From Metallyticus violacea (Eukaryota > Arthropoda > Insecta > Mantodea > Metallyticidae), in assembly GCA_030762175.1 (NCBI GenBank), contig CM060833.1, positions 9,560,501 to 9,624,500 on the forward strand: 64,000 nucleotides of DNA. The letters run 5' to 3'. Position numbers and translations under genes: made by a program. Below the pieces are notes generated by a model. The model was not told the origin of the DNA. It made no database searches and saw only the letters and a program-made list of their open reading frames with translations. Positions 11,075 to 21,827 of the stretch are shown one piece after another (the stretch's first letter is position 1; the number at the start of each line of letters is the position of its first letter).

Positions 11075-12438
11075 AATCAAAGATTCTTTATTAAATACGG
11101 CAATAAAAATGGGATGAAATAAAGGAAGGTAGAAGAGTGTATGAAATCTTCCCATCCATAAAGGAAAGCTTACAATTCATACATATTCAACCCAGTAAGG
11201 GTCTAGTACATTATGTAACAGTTCATATTGCTCATATTTGCAATGATTTATTACAAGCAAGCAATACGTGTACGGATTGTAACGTGATCGATACACCGGA
11301 ACATGTTTCATTCATATGCCCTAAATACCAGTCAACTGTAGCAGAAGAAAGACGACTACTTGCAGGGAAACGCATCTGGAACATCATGAGAGATCAAGAT
11401 GATTTTAAGGCATTGAACGATTTAACAAATAAAATAACGTGTAAAATGGCAGAATAGTATATAAACAACAAAAATCAAATAAGAGAGAAAATTCAACTGT
11501 CAAAAACCGTACATTCCCCTAGAAGAACACACAAAATCAGAGAAAGGTAAAGACCGTCACGGGTGGCCGAGGTCGTTAAGGCGCGGACTCGTGAGCGGGA
11601 GGTCTGCGGTTCGAATCCCGTCAGGATCGTCCTCCTTGACTGAGGTTTTTTCCAGCTTTTCCTCAGTCTTCATAGCTGGCAAATGCCGGGGAGGTACCCT
11701 AAACTTAGGTCTGGAACATTTCCTTCCTTAAAAAAAAATATCCTTTCCCAATAAAGCTTTTCATTTCATGTATCATCAGTGTCCACCGCCTGTGGTGCCT
11801 CAGTAGTAAAAACGGGCGTTAAACAGTACTCAAAAACAGAAAGGCAAGAAAGATATTTACAGGTAGAGTCAGTTCAAGAACAAAAAATGAAGAAGATAAC
11901 ACCAAAATTGTAACAGAAGAAGGGAGCAGAATTAACAGAAAAAGAGAATAATGGAGTTTTCGGGCGAAAAGGAAGCAGTTGAGAGAATAATAGAAGAAGA
12001 TGAGGGAAAAAGAGAAGAAAAGGAAACTGCACTGTCAACACACCATGGGCTGCTTGAGACCGGCAGCAACTCCATTGATGCCCATGTCCTGATGAGAAAT
12101 TCCGGGCCGGATATCGAGCATCAGCGGAAATGAAGATTTTGGATATTAAATTTATAAAAATTGTAAATTAATTAATTGTTAATGTAATTATTGCTACTGA
12201 GTACCCACTTACAATTGTTGGTTTAATTAAAAGTTATATTTAAACAGCCGTAGTGCTGGATTCCAGTGCCGGTTTAGTTCTTTGAAGTTTTAGTTTTGTT
12301 TAGTTATAATATTAGTACTTTGAAATTTAAATTATATTATTAAATGTAAGAGGAATAAATAAAAATGAATCTGGAATATCATGTCCTGATATAGAATCAA
12401 GATATAAGTATTGCAGAATAAAATTTAAAAAATTAAAT
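11075..12438 (+). mobile_element. 5'-truncated LINE with C-terminal zinc knuckle
   Basis: The open segment 11107-11457 encodes the end of a LINE ORF2. It has 'GRRVYEIFPSIKESL', a 'SKGLVHYVTVH' block, then a CxxC...H....C knuckle ('CTDCNVIDTPEHVSFIC', about 11270-11320). The tail 'LNDLTNKITCKM' ends at a stop at 11456. This organisation occurs in Jockey/R1-like non-LTR elements. The 5' part is absent, as usual after incomplete target-primed reverse transcription. After removal of the SINE at 11551-11838, coding-like sequence continues to about 11950, then an AT-rich tail ends at 12438. It sits in the piggyBac relic. Confidence 0.8.
11551..11838 (+). mobile_element. SINE A copy inside the LINE
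   Basis: Full-length SINE A. The head has an A box like TGGCCGAGGTCGTTAAGG and a B box GGTTCGAATCC, typical of a class II tRNA (closest to tRNA-Ser as I know it). The 3' end has the family tail (CACCGCCTGTGGTGCCTCAG, then CGGGCGTTAAACA). Target duplications are AGAAAGGTAA at 11541-11550 and AGAAAGGCAA at 11839-11848, one mismatch. Confidence 0.9.
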
Positions 12439-12452
12439 TAACTCACCTGACA

Positions 12453-12770
12453 GTCGAAGGAAGTTTCTCCTTGAATTGGAACACGAGCTCATAAAACCCT
12501 ACGCTAAAGTCAGACTGATGAAATCCAATGGTTGATCATCACGAACTGTTGCTTCAATGAAGGACTTACTGACTGCTGGTGGAAGAAGCTGAGAAATAAA
12601 TGCAAGCTAGTCGTACCATTAGAAGGTGCGAACTATGTGTAAGAAAAAGTGACAAGAAATCCAAAAAGAAATGTCATAAATGTTCGTGTTTTGTTTGGAA
12701 GAAATATTCTGTCCCAATATGCAAGTCCTGTTAACGTGGTCTTAAATGACTGTGCAATAAAATGCTTTAA
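12453..12770 (+). pseudogene. piggyBac transposase relic, C-terminal part with zinc finger
   Basis: This continues the relic split at 11074. It reads 'RRKFLLELEHELIKPYAKVR', a normal pre-finger segment, then 'CELCVRKSDKKSKKKCHKC' with spaced cysteines and a closing 'VPICKSC' (about 12630-12730). That is the cysteine-rich C-terminal finger of piggyBac transposases. One frameshift lies between the two blocks. No terminal repeat or TTAA pair was located. Confidence 0.85.
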
Positions 12771-13855
12771 AGTGTTCAGTTTTGTTCTAATTAAGTTGAA
12801 TTTCTTGTTGAAAATAAGAGGAAATACATATTTCAGTTATACCCCTCTTAGTAATCGTAAAGGTTAATCGTACTGACCCAGGTATCTCTTTGTTTGATCA
12901 TTTCTTGCAAAATTAAACATTGTCTCAAAATATTCTCTTCCTCTAACCCGTTGATCCTGAAGCAATACCTTAATGTCCTTTACTTTAATTGCTAAGTAAT
13001 CTGGAAGGGCTATTTGTTAAGTGTATAGAGTCAAAAGGCATTAGAGAGAGGGAGGTAAGTAGGTTTTCCTTATTAGGCAAACAATTTATTATTATCGCCT
13101 CAGATCTTCCATTACAAACATAATGTCCCTAAAAAGAATAGAAAAACCTTCAATGTTGTTAGCCCAGCGCCACTTTGCACACCCTTAGAACCCAAGGAAC
13201 AGCAGATGGGAACCGGACGGAATCTGTCCTCCAAAGTATTGCAGATACGTGACCTTGTGAATGGAAAATGGGATCTGGAAAAGTAGTGTGTTCCTTTTCA
13301 TAGACACGTTCCGGGCAAAAGATGCCATAAAACGTGCATTCTTTCTTTAAAGGAGAAAGCCGAGATGACAGCCTTGCCGGCAAGCGGTGTGAACATAACC
13401 CACCGTAGTAAAAATCAGCAAGAGGTAAAGTTTATTGTGCCGTAGATGTTTGAATTCTTACGGTAACTCTTCCTGGGCCCAGAGAGCAGTTTTAAAGTTG
13501 TAGGTCCCTGAACATTTATTTGTACTACACCAATCATGTATCGTCCTTTATGAACTGTTGTTATCCTTCCAAATGAATGAAAGTGTTTTTTAAAATGTTG
13601 CAAAGGAGGTGGGAATGAAAACAATGCAAGCAAAACAATGTCCTTTTGAGTTACAGGATATTAGTTTGAATAAAAGAATATATTTCATTACACTCTGATT
13701 TACTAAATACTGGGTCTTTCATAGTTTTGTCGCCCGTTTCACTACAGCTGGCAGGTCGGTAGTTATAGCTGCAACTTCCGGCGAAGTGCAAATGATTGAA
13801 GCACTCTCAGTTGCAACTACAATTATAATAACAATAAGCATATATATTTTGACGT
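12770..13855. other. Unassigned stretch
   Basis: No shared repeat or transposase motif was recognised. Bases 13160-13400 are less AT-rich and contain a 74-codon minus-strand ORF without recognisable domain. Confidence 0.5.
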
Positions 13856-13859
13856 CCAC

Positions 13860-14083
13860 TTCCTTTATCTAATGGTTAGCGTTGCTGACTGCGAGCCGGC
13901 AGACCCGGGTTCGATTCCCGGTACCTACTTAGGAATTTTATAAGTTAGAGAGGTCTGGAACGGGGTCCACCAGTCTCGTGAGGACAATTGGGAAGCTGCC
14001 TGATGGAGAGGTGGCGATCTTCTATCTAGTAAGCCGCGATAAAGTGGTCAGCGAGATGCGAGCTGATCACATGCTCCCCATGT
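13860..14083 (+). mobile_element. SINE D copy D1
   Basis: A tRNA-like head runs from 13860 with an A-box-like TCTAATGGTTAGCGTTGCTG and B box GGTTCGATTCCCGG near 13908-13921. The body has 'GTCTGGAACGGGGTCCACCA' and 'GAGCTGATCACATGC'. The body recurs at 47346-47671 and 57030-57300 and partly at 35460-35575. It directly abuts a DUF4817-type element fragment. I did not assign the parent tRNA. Confidence 0.7.
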
Positions 14084-14264
14084 AGTTCAACGTACTCAGA
14101 AGTGTATCGACGCCGATGGTGGGCATTTTCAAAAACTATTTTGTAACTGTAAAAGTCTAAGCTGATTAGTGCTCATCATTTTCTGTTTGTGTGAATTCAA
14201 TTTTGTTATGTTAACACAGTTTCTTCTTTGCTTGAAGTGTGTATACATTTTTGGCACCCTCTGT
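14084..14264 (+). mobile_element. DUF4817-type element 3' end, copy B2
   Basis: This matches the last 180 bp of B1 and B3. It holds the end of the transposase ('VQRTQKCIDADG' in B1 frame), the 3' UTR and the right terminal repeat ending CACCCTCTG at 14264, followed by TA. The 5' portion is missing, cut where SINE D1 ends. Confidence 0.8.
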
Positions 14265-14419
14265 ATGTTGTTTAATATCTTAATGTGAATATCTAATGTA
14301 ATATTTAGAACATTCTAAGTGTATTATTAAAAAACACGTACCTTTGGACCTGTGCGCGTGTTGAGGTTGTTTTTTTACTGTATTGGTTCCACTATAATAA
14401 ATACACTTCTACAACTACT

Positions 14420-15300
14420 ACAAAATGAAAAGTTCGACATGAGAGGTGTTTGTGCACGGTGGGTCTCAAGACAGCTGATTCGCGAACAAAAGGACGTTCG
14501 CATGTAGTTGAAGATGATGAAACGGGAAAATGCATAGTTTCCCCACTCTCCACAGTTAATCACTGCTGATGAAACTTGGCTACATTTCGATTCTGAGAGC
14601 AAACAATGTACGGTAACACTTCTGCTAGGGTACTTATGGTCATCTCATTTTTGGAATGATTTATCAGCATGTCATACCTGAACACAATTTTAACTGGACA
14701 ATACTACAATTTTTTTAATAGTGGTTAACGCCCATTTTTGACACCACAGGTGGACACTTATAATACATGAGATGAAATAATAAATTGGAAAAAACCATTT
14801 TTTTTAAAAGGAAGGAAAAGTTCCAGGTCTTAGTTTAAGGTACCTCCCCGGCATTTGTCATTTATGCGGACTGAGGAAAACCTGGAAAAAACCTCAGTCA
14901 GGGAGGACGGTCCTCAGAGCTCCCACTTACGAGTCTTAACGACCGCGGTTACCGTGGCGGTCACATTACTACGGTGATGTCCTGAAAACTGCAATAAGCT
15001 AAATACTGAACCGCGAACACAAATGTCTCACAGAAATGAAGTAAATGTGTGTCGCCTACCCTCCCTACAGTCCAGATTTAACCCCGTTTTTTGTTTTTTT
15101 TTGGGGGGGGGTTCATAATAAGAACACCTTGGGAGGCAGTGGTGAAGGCTGCGGAGGCGATTCTGAATGACCTGTCCAAAAATTATTTCCGGCATGTCTT
15201 TGAAGACTGACACTGGGACAGGCGCTTTGAGAAAGAATGTAATGTTCTGTGTTACTGAAGTAGCTGCAAGCTTTCTATTTAATATTTGTGATAGTGTTAC
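14420..15300 (+). pseudogene. Mariner relic, family X, split by a SINE
   Basis: The reading is 'MRGVCARWVSRQLI' (linker), 'LITADETWLHF' with the first catalytic Asp (about 14560-14590), then a SINE. It resumes with 'VLKT' and 'PPYSPDLTP' (about 15055-15085) and a tail around 15140-15230 ending in a word like 'FEDWHWDRRF'. The second catalytic block is unreadable, and G and T homopolymers disrupt the frame near 15090-15115. Confidence 0.7.
14708..14962 (-). mobile_element. SINE A copy inside a mariner relic
   Basis: Reverse-oriented SINE A; head degraded near 14935-14962. Putative target duplications ACAATACTAC (14698-14707) and ACATTACTAC (14963-14972) differ at one base. Confidence 0.85.
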
Positions 15301-15544
15301 CATTAATATGCTCATTCGCTACAATTATCTAATGCTCTCTGAAATATTTTATTCGACTTTGTAACGCAACAATAATTAGTCGTATGGAACTCGAGGCAAA
15401 TTTTCCGGGGTACGCACGTGACGTTTCAAGTGTTGCTTACAGATAATTACTTTTACCGGCAAGAGGCACCGTCACTACAAGCCGAGTCCCCTACAGATAA
15501 TAACTGCAAATATAAGCAAGGGTCGCAAGGTGTAAGACGGGTTG

Positions 15545-15580
<36 letters not shown>

Positions 15581-15609
15581 TTATATTTTTAAGCTTAGAA
15601 ATTCATTAG

Positions 15610-15654
<45 letters not shown>
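15300..15654. repeat. (TTA)n and (GA)n microsatellites
   Basis: An ATT-type run spans about 15543-15581 and a GA run about 15613-15658. The GA run ends exactly at the AGAGATG that starts the 1.32-kb palindrome, so it may have expanded from the palindrome end. Bases 15300-15540 are unassigned. Confidence 0.85.
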
Positions 15655-15663
<9 letters not shown>

Positions 15664-16975
15664 GAAAATGTGTGGAGAATGAAGCCAGGAAGTCTCAACA
15701 CCTCATTTGATAGTTTGATAAGTAATGATGCTTTTTAAATTGGTTTGTGTATTGTTGTATGGTTGATTTGTTTTATTGTTTTACCCTTCCGCTAATCACC
15801 GAGAACCGGCTGGTCGGTTAGCCGTCTAACAAGTGGCGTGCTCGCCCATAAGCAAAACACACCCGGGGGAAAACGAAATTGATCGCACGGTACATCTGCA
15901 TTAAGATCTGTATTTGTGTCACAAAATGTATTGTTAACTATCAAGATGGCTCCAAAAAGGGATTGGTGACTGAAATGAAGATAGTCAAACTTCGAGAGAA
16001 AAGCTACACATTAAATGAAATTACAGGAAAGCTTGGTGGTGGTCCTACAGAGTCTGGGGTTTAAAAATTATGCCAGAGCTGCAAATCTACAACATTTCTG
16101 CAAGTTTCGTTTGAAGGGCGCTATTGGACATGTACTGAAACTAAATAATGCATGAAAAAAAAGTGGGGAGGCGGGGCGGCCCCTCTAGAAGGTAGTTGAT
16201 TTTCGCTACACCCCCAAATATTTCAGCGCTTAACTTCCTGTATTCCACGTCATCAGCGTTCCATCCAATTCAGAGCGTGAAACGGCCGATAAATTTTGCT
16301 CAGAGGTCTCATATATATGCGTGTGTGTGTAGGAAGTAAAGTCCTGGGTCCCTTGCCATAGATTTACGGCAGGTAAAACAACCTCAAGCCTGAAAGAAGA
16401 GACCTCTGAGCAAAATTTATCGGCCGTTTCGCGCCCTGAGTTTAATGGAACGCTGACGACCTGGAATATAGGAAGTTAAGCGCTGAAATATTTGGGGGTG
16501 TAGCGAAAATCAACTACCAAACGAAACTTGCAGAAATGTTGTAGATTTGCAGCTCTGGCATAATTTTTAAACCCCAGACTCTGTAGGACCAACACCAAGC
16601 TTTCCTGTAATTTCATTTGATGTGTAGCTTTCCTCTCGAAGTTTCACTGTCTTCATTTCAGTCACCAATCCCTTTTTGGAGCCATCTTGATAGTTAACAA
16701 TACATTTTGTGATACAAATACAAATCTTAATGCAGATGTACCGTGCGGTCAGTTTTGCTTTCCTCCGGAGTGTTTTGCTTATGGGCGAGCGCGCCACTTG
16801 TTAGACGGCTAACCGACCAGCCGGTTCTCGGTGATTAGCGGAAGGGTAAAACAATAAAACAAATCAACCATATAACAATACACAAACCAATTTAAAAAGC
16901 ATCATTACTTATCAAACTAACAAATGAGGTGTTGAGACTTCCTGGCTTCATTCGCCACACATTTTTGGCATCTCT
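15655..16975. mobile_element. 1.32-kb palindromic (foldback) element
   Basis: Left arm 15655-16113 is the near-identical reverse complement of 16518-16975. The inner arm 16191-16310 matches 16400-16518. The left side carries 77 extra bases (16114-16190), and the loop is about 89 bp (16311-16399). Each outer arm holds a Tc1-like HTH start ('MAPK', then 'KLREKSYTLNEITGKLG'), with a frameshift and stop. The inner arms and loop are SINE C body. It could be a foldback transposon or an inverted duplication of a Tc1-like relic containing a SINE. Confidence 0.85.
15944..16064 (+). pseudogene. Tc1-like HTH fragment (left palindrome arm)
   Basis: ATG at about 15944 begins 'MAPKRDW', then a stop and frame change lead to 'KIVKLREKSYTLNEITGKLG', a homeodomain-like HTH of Tc1/pogo transposases. 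The mirror copy in the right arm spans about 16567-16690 on the minus strand. No catalytic domain follows. Confidence 0.55.
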
Positions 16976-16984
16976 TTAGGAAAT

Positions 16985-17440
16985 TATTCATCACTCACTG
17001 TAATTCATTTTGAGAAATCCAAACAATTTCCTAAAGAAAGTTATCTTATGGTGTGCAGTTCGTCTTGTATACAGCATTTTTTAATTTACCCCAGAGATAA
17101 TAATCGCAGGCTGTTAAACCGGGAGACCGAGGGGGCCATAAAACCCTACTAATAACTCTGTGTTGTGGAAACACATTGTGAATTGCTCTCATGAAATTAT
17201 TTGCAGTGTGAGCAGTAGCAGAGTCCTGTTGGGAAAATGTATGATCACGTTCCCTGTCGGTTAATTCTCTGAAAAAAAAAAGTGGTTAGTATGTTATTCA
17301 CGTAAGCAACAGAATCAACTGTATTCTACAAAAAAAAATGGTCCTATGATTCTTTCACCACTGACATATAAATTGTTCATAAATACACGTCGTTCTGCTG
17401 TAAACATACGTGGCATTATACACTTTATGCATACTGTCGA
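16985..17440 (-). pseudogene. DDE transposase C-terminal relic
   Basis: The minus strand reads 'ERIIGPFFFVE' (about 17330-17360), 'FSQQDSATAHTANNFM' with a catalytic Asp (about 17200-17240), and 'WPPRSPGLTACDYYLWGKLK' with the next Asp (about 17080-17140). This arrangement is known from Tc1/mariner-superfamily enzymes common in insects. The same block, more decayed, is at 49590-50030. At least one frameshift lies near 17320. The N-terminus is absent and the palindrome adjoins its 3' side. Confidence 0.75.
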
Positions 17441-17682
17441 ATTAAGAAATAAACAGTACAACACACACCTGGGAATAGCTGCGCTACGACTGCGACAGCC
17501 AGGGAAGTGAACAATTAAGCAAGCTACCCCCTTCATGGCACAGCTCATAGGAAAAACCTCGCAGGAGAGTGCATCTCTGAAAGCACCGAACAATGTGTAT
17601 TAGTGCTCTACAGTATCCCCACTGGACTGAAGTAATACAGAAGTAATAATTAAAGTATTGTTATTACAGTACGTAACGAGTC

Positions 17683-17974
17683 GGTCCTGGTGGTCTAGTG
17701 CTACCTATACTTACCTCGAAGACCCAAGATCGCGGGCTCAATCACGGCCATGGTCGATGGATTATTTCTAGTGTAAAAATCCCAAGTATGACTTCCTTCG
17801 GAAGTGAAGTAAAGCAGTGGGTCCCGTGTCGTACATTTACGGCACGTAAAAGAACCTCAAACCTGAAAGAAGAGGCCTCTGAGAGAAATTTATCGGCCGT
17901 TTCACACTCTGAATTGAATGGGACGCTGATCACCTGCGATGTTAAAGAGCGTCCGTAAATAAATCAAATCAACA
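17683..17974 (+). mobile_element. SINE C copy C1, full length
   Basis: The head GGTCCTGGTGGTCTAGTG resembles the 5' half of tRNA-Glu. A decayed B box (GGGCTCAATCACGG) lies near 17735. The body ends with AAAGAGCGTCCGTAAATAAA. Target duplications ACAGTACGTAACGA (17666-17679) and ACAGTACGTTACGA (17975-17988) differ at one base, which fixes the boundaries. Confidence 0.9.
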
Positions 17975-17989
17975 ACAGTACGTTACGAT

Positions 17990-18629
17990 AAATTATAATC
18001 AAATCTGAAATGAAGATTTAAATTTTAAAGCACGAAAATAATTCTCAACGCATTAACGACTATTGATAAATGTTACACTATTTAAATGAACACATGTTAA
18101 CACAGTTTTAAAAAAGTTATTCATGTGTGAATAAAAAAAATATATGAGATAATTTTATGTAAGCACATAAGTTACCAGAAATATTGCTATATACTTGTAT
18201 TATTATTCAAGTTTCCGAAATATCAGATAATTTAACACACAGAGATAGTTCATAGGCTTCTTCATCAACTTTCTGCGCACAATCATTGAGCTATGAGCAG
18301 TTACACCTCTTGCAAGAAAAGCACCTGTTGGAAAACGCCTCCACCCGTTCCCCCAGGCTTAGTTGATAATGAAGAATAATACGCTCCCGTTACATTGTAA
18401 CATGTTCTAAGTAGCAGGGGTGAGGCTGGAAGGCTTTACCTACCCAACAATTGTATGCTGTGTTTTAAGAAAGGAATTTGAACTACGCGATATCAATGAT
18501 ATAATAGTCGATAATGCAGTTAAAGGGTCAGCGTAATAGTAAATGTCAGGGAGAGGTGGAAGGCGTTCTTTCATTACTGTGTAGGCTAGTCTGGGCTGGA
18601 GCAGTTGTTTACCCTACCTTCTTTTGAGA
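17990..18629. other. Unassigned AT-rich stretch
   Basis: No coding or shared-repeat signal was recognised. Bases 18280-18460 are less AT-rich and unassigned. Confidence 0.5.
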
Positions 18630-18640
18630 TTTTGTAGAAC

Positions 18641-18906
18641 TTTTTTTGGAATGGTGTTTAACGCCCGTTTTACTACTGAAGCACCATTGGCGGCGGACAA
18701 GGACGATATATGTGATGAAATGATAAATTGGGTAAAAATTGTTTTAAGAAAGCAAACGTTTAGGGTTTCTCCCCGACATTTGCCATTTATGAGGACTGAG
18801 GAAAAGCTGGAAAAAACCTCAATCAGGGAGGACGGTCCTGGAGGGATTATAACCCCAGACCTCCCGCTCACGAGTCCGTTCCTTAGCGACCTCGGCCACG
18901 TGGCGG
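18641..18906 (-). mobile_element. SINE A copy
   Basis: Reverse-oriented, close to full length, with a T run at 18641-18647 as its A tail. Flanking duplications TTTGTAGAAC (18631-18640) and TTTGCAGAAC (18907-18916) differ at one base. Confidence 0.9.
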
Positions 18907-18916
18907 TTTGCAGAAC

Positions 18917-19499
18917 TGAAACCCAACATTCAGACTAATATATATTATTTCTTTATTTTTATTTGTATTATGGTAAAATATAAAATTGTTTATTTATTAT
19001 GACATTATTTTTATAACTCATTCTCAAATTCCCTCAATAACATATTTTAGTTTACGTGGGACCGCGGATATATATGTTGGTAAATGTTGATTTATAACTG
19101 TTCTCCCTTTTTTCTAGGTTTTTGTTAACTGCAGTGGATCGGCCGGTATCTTAAAATGATTATAGATAAAGAGACCTAAAAATTCAGTTAAATGTCAAGA
19201 ATTCGTCTCAAGTGTGTTGCTAGTGTGTACAGAAAATGAACCCGAGGACTGGGAAAATTTAAGGGTGAGTAATGAAAATTTTTAATTGAAAGAAATTTAA
19301 CTTAATTTTTACGCACAGGCGTCGATTACACAGGGAACCAAGAGGGGTTGTACTCCCCAGGAAGTGGAGGGAAATTTCTTGGCTAAGGTAAATTGTAATT
19401 TTTTTAAGATTCTTACAGCTAAAGGAACTCTTTACATCAAGTGATAATTTCATATTACAGTCTTGGTTGTATTGGTTTTTTTTTATTTTTTTAATTTAT
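18917..19499. other. Unassigned AT-rich stretch
   Basis: No repeat or coding family was recognised. A pyrimidine run with TAG near 19110-19124 and a GGTGAGTAA near 19261 resemble splice signals, but all three frames between them are closed. Confidence 0.5.
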
Positions 19500-19610
19500 A
19501 GAACTCTTTAACATTTCAGGTCATCATCGTCCCTTTTAATTCAGTGCGTGAAGCGGTCGACAAATTTTGCTGAGAGGCCTCCCTATTTCAGGCTTGAGGT
19601 TCTTGTTGTA
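19500..19610 (-). mobile_element. SINE C 3' fragment
   Basis: About 105 bp match the 3' end of SINE C (CTCTTTAACATTTCAGGTCA, then ACAAATTTTGCTGAGAGGCC) before similarity stops near 'GAGGTTCTTG'. The head is absent. Confidence 0.8.
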
Positions 19611-19706
19611 TCTTGTAGCAAAGTTATTACGATAGGCGACGATATCAAACAAGACATTGAACATTTTACAAGTGACGGTTTCGTTTGTTATAATACAATC
19701 TGCAAA

Positions 19707-19782
19707 AAATTCAGTGTGTGTGTGTGTGTGTGTGGAGAGAGGGAGAGAGAGAGAGATTTGATTGATTGATTGATTGATTGGT
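19707..19782. repeat. Compound (TG)n (GA)n (TTGA)n microsatellite
   Basis: TG repeats span about 19710-19732, GA repeats about 19733-19755 and TTGA repeats about 19757-19780. They end where a SINE C tail begins, so they may have grown from the SINE's 3' end. Confidence 0.9.
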
Positions 19783-20216
19783 TTATTAACGCTCTTTCAC
19801 ATCTCAGGTCATCAGCGTCCCATTCAACTCAGGGCGTGAAACGGCCGACAAATTTTGCTCAGAGGTCTCTTCTTTTAGGCTTGAGGTTCATTTTCGTGCC
19901 GTAAATATACGACACGGGACCCACGGCTTTACTTCCCTTCCGAAGGAAACCATACTTAGGATTTGTACGCCCCGAAAAAATCCATCGATGCTGGCCGGTT
20001 TCGAACCCGCGATCTTGGGATTTCGGGCGCAAAACTCCTAAGTACGGCTCCCTTCGGAAGGGAAGTAAAACCTGGGTCCCGTGTCGTACATTTACGGCAC
20101 GAAAAAGAACTTTTAGCCTGAAAAAAGATACGTCGGAGCAAAATTTGTTTGTCGTTTCACGCCCTGATTTGAATGGGACGTTGGTGACCTGAAATGTTAA
20201 AGAGCGTCCGTAAATT
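19782..20216. mobile_element. Inverted pair of SINE C copies
   Basis: The left arm 19782-19971 is SINE C on minus. The right arm 20027-20216 is SINE C body on plus. The roughly 55-bp loop holds the tRNA-like B-box region (GGTTTCGAACCCGCG on plus) of the left copy. Neither copy keeps the 5' end of the head. Arms differ at many positions, so this inversion or double insertion is older than the 15.7-17.0 kb palindrome. Confidence 0.85.
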
Positions 20217-20520
20217 TAAAGAAAAAAATCTTCATTTGCCAGACAAGATAAAATGTTATTCGCACGACAAGTGTGTACACATTGTTTCAACCAATGGGCA
20301 CTGATACATAATGATAAACTAAACATTACTTGCGCGTACTTAATATACCATGGAGATCACTGAATTGGTCCACCGCACCCCACCCATCTGTTTAGGTGAT
20401 TTCGACCTGCAAGTGAAAATTGTGCAGGGGCACCTTCATGTTGGAATCATACGTTACACGTAATTTCAAGACGGCGTTCGTATTATATCGTACCATCCAA
20501 TAGGCTTCAAAATACAAATG
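20217..20520. other. Unassigned stretch
   Basis: Nothing recognised between the SINE C pair and the repeat E array. Confidence 0.5.
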
Positions 20521-20522
20521 GT

Positions 20523-21320
20523 ATTAGGTCTATTAGGAGTGGGGGTTTATCTGAAACGAAAACATTTTTGCAAGGAAACTCTGTATATATCATTTAAATA
20601 AAATAAGAAAATTAGTTTCTGAAAATCAGAAAATACAGGCCAGTAGTAATGGGGGGTATACATGAAAACCGAAAAGAGTGGGGGTTAACCTAAAACAAAA
20701 TTTAAAAATCGCTCTAGCGAGCGCAATTTTTGTTTTTTCTCAGCATTACTGGGTATATTGCATTGAAATAAAATATGAAAAATAGTTTCTGTAAATCAGC
20801 GAAATTAGACTATTAGGAGTAGGGGGGGTTTTTCCTGAAATCCAAATTTAAACATCGCTTTACTGATACCAACATTTTTTTTCGTAGCGAAACTCTGTAT
20901 ATATTATTTAAATAAAATAAGAAAAATAGTTACTGAAAATATGCGAAATCTGATTATTAGTAGTATATATATACTTTAAAACCAAAATTTCTCTGCTCTA
21001 GCGCTCTGCAATACCCTTCATAAATTTGACTTGGTGAGGAATTCGCTTAGTTTGCGCACCTCCTGCGTGACCGACTTTTTTTTTTTTTTTTTATCCTTTT
21101 TGATTACAGACACAGGAAACAATCCACATGCAGATGTATATGTGTAAATACATTAGATTAAAGTGTAAAAACGTATTAATTATGGTTTAATGTGTCCACA
21201 AGTAATACATGTTTATTAACTACTAGTGAAAAAGATAATATTTAAGTACATTATGTCCCATATGAATGGAAAAAAAATTTTTTTTCATATGTATCCCGGA
21301 GGGAATTTAGAAAAATACGC
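20523..21320 (+). repeat. Repeat E copy E1 with about three tandem units
   Basis: Array units of about 138-148 bp are marked by 'ATCGCTCTAGCG' or its variants near 20706, 20854 and 20992, and by AAATAAAATAAGAAAA blocks between them. The array passes into 'AGCGCTCTGCAATA' and then GAGGAATTCGCTTAG at about 21040-21054. A further 240 bp matches the sequence after 37683. No ORF is present. Confidence 0.75.
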
Positions 21321-21825
21321 GTCTCTGTCATCACATACATTATTATAATTAAAATATCATAATTTTTAACATAGCAAAGTGTGTTATAACTTTCATGATA
21401 AAGTAGGTTTTCCGTTCATTTTGATATTCCATGTCTCAACCTACTCTATATAGAAAACCCCATGCTTTGCCACTGTGAAATTGTCTATATAGCTTCTTAA
21501 AAACTAATATTTTCTCCCGGGATATTTCTATACAAGCAAAAATCACAGTCCCCCCCCCATTAATTGTTTTGTTCTTTTTTGATTAATGCTTAACGCCCAC
21601 ACAAGGCCTGTTCTTCCAAAAGCACCCGTGCACAAGTTTTTCTGCTAGTCGAACGAAATAAATACTGAAGCTAAAGTCTCAATAATGATAACTGTAATAT
21701 TTCCATTATTAAACAAACATCCTACCGAAACGGAAAACAAAAGCTGATTTTTTTCGTGTCCATGTGAAATTCCAGATTGTCAACCGCATTACACCAAATA
21801 GCGTTAAAATTGACATAATTGTAAG
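21320..21825. other. Unassigned AT-rich stretch
   Basis: No family recognised. A short GCTTAACGCCCAC near 21587 resembles the 3' end of SINE A on the minus strand but is too short to call. Confidence 0.5.
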
Positions 21826-21827
21826 TA

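Larger units (their letters stand above)
11061..12452 (+). repeat. 14-bp target-site duplication flanking the LINE
   Basis: TAAATCACCTGACA at 11061-11074 and TAACTCACCTGACA at 12439-12452 differ at one base. Taking one copy and joining the flanks restores the piggyBac reading frame. Confidence 0.8.

Noticed and set aside
19110..19270. Host exon with splice sites
   Set aside because: A pyrimidine tract plus AG and a GTGAGT donor are present, but every frame between them contains a stop and no homology was recognised.
21580..21605. SINE A fragment
   Set aside because: Only about 13 bases match the SINE A 3' end, too few to separate from chance.
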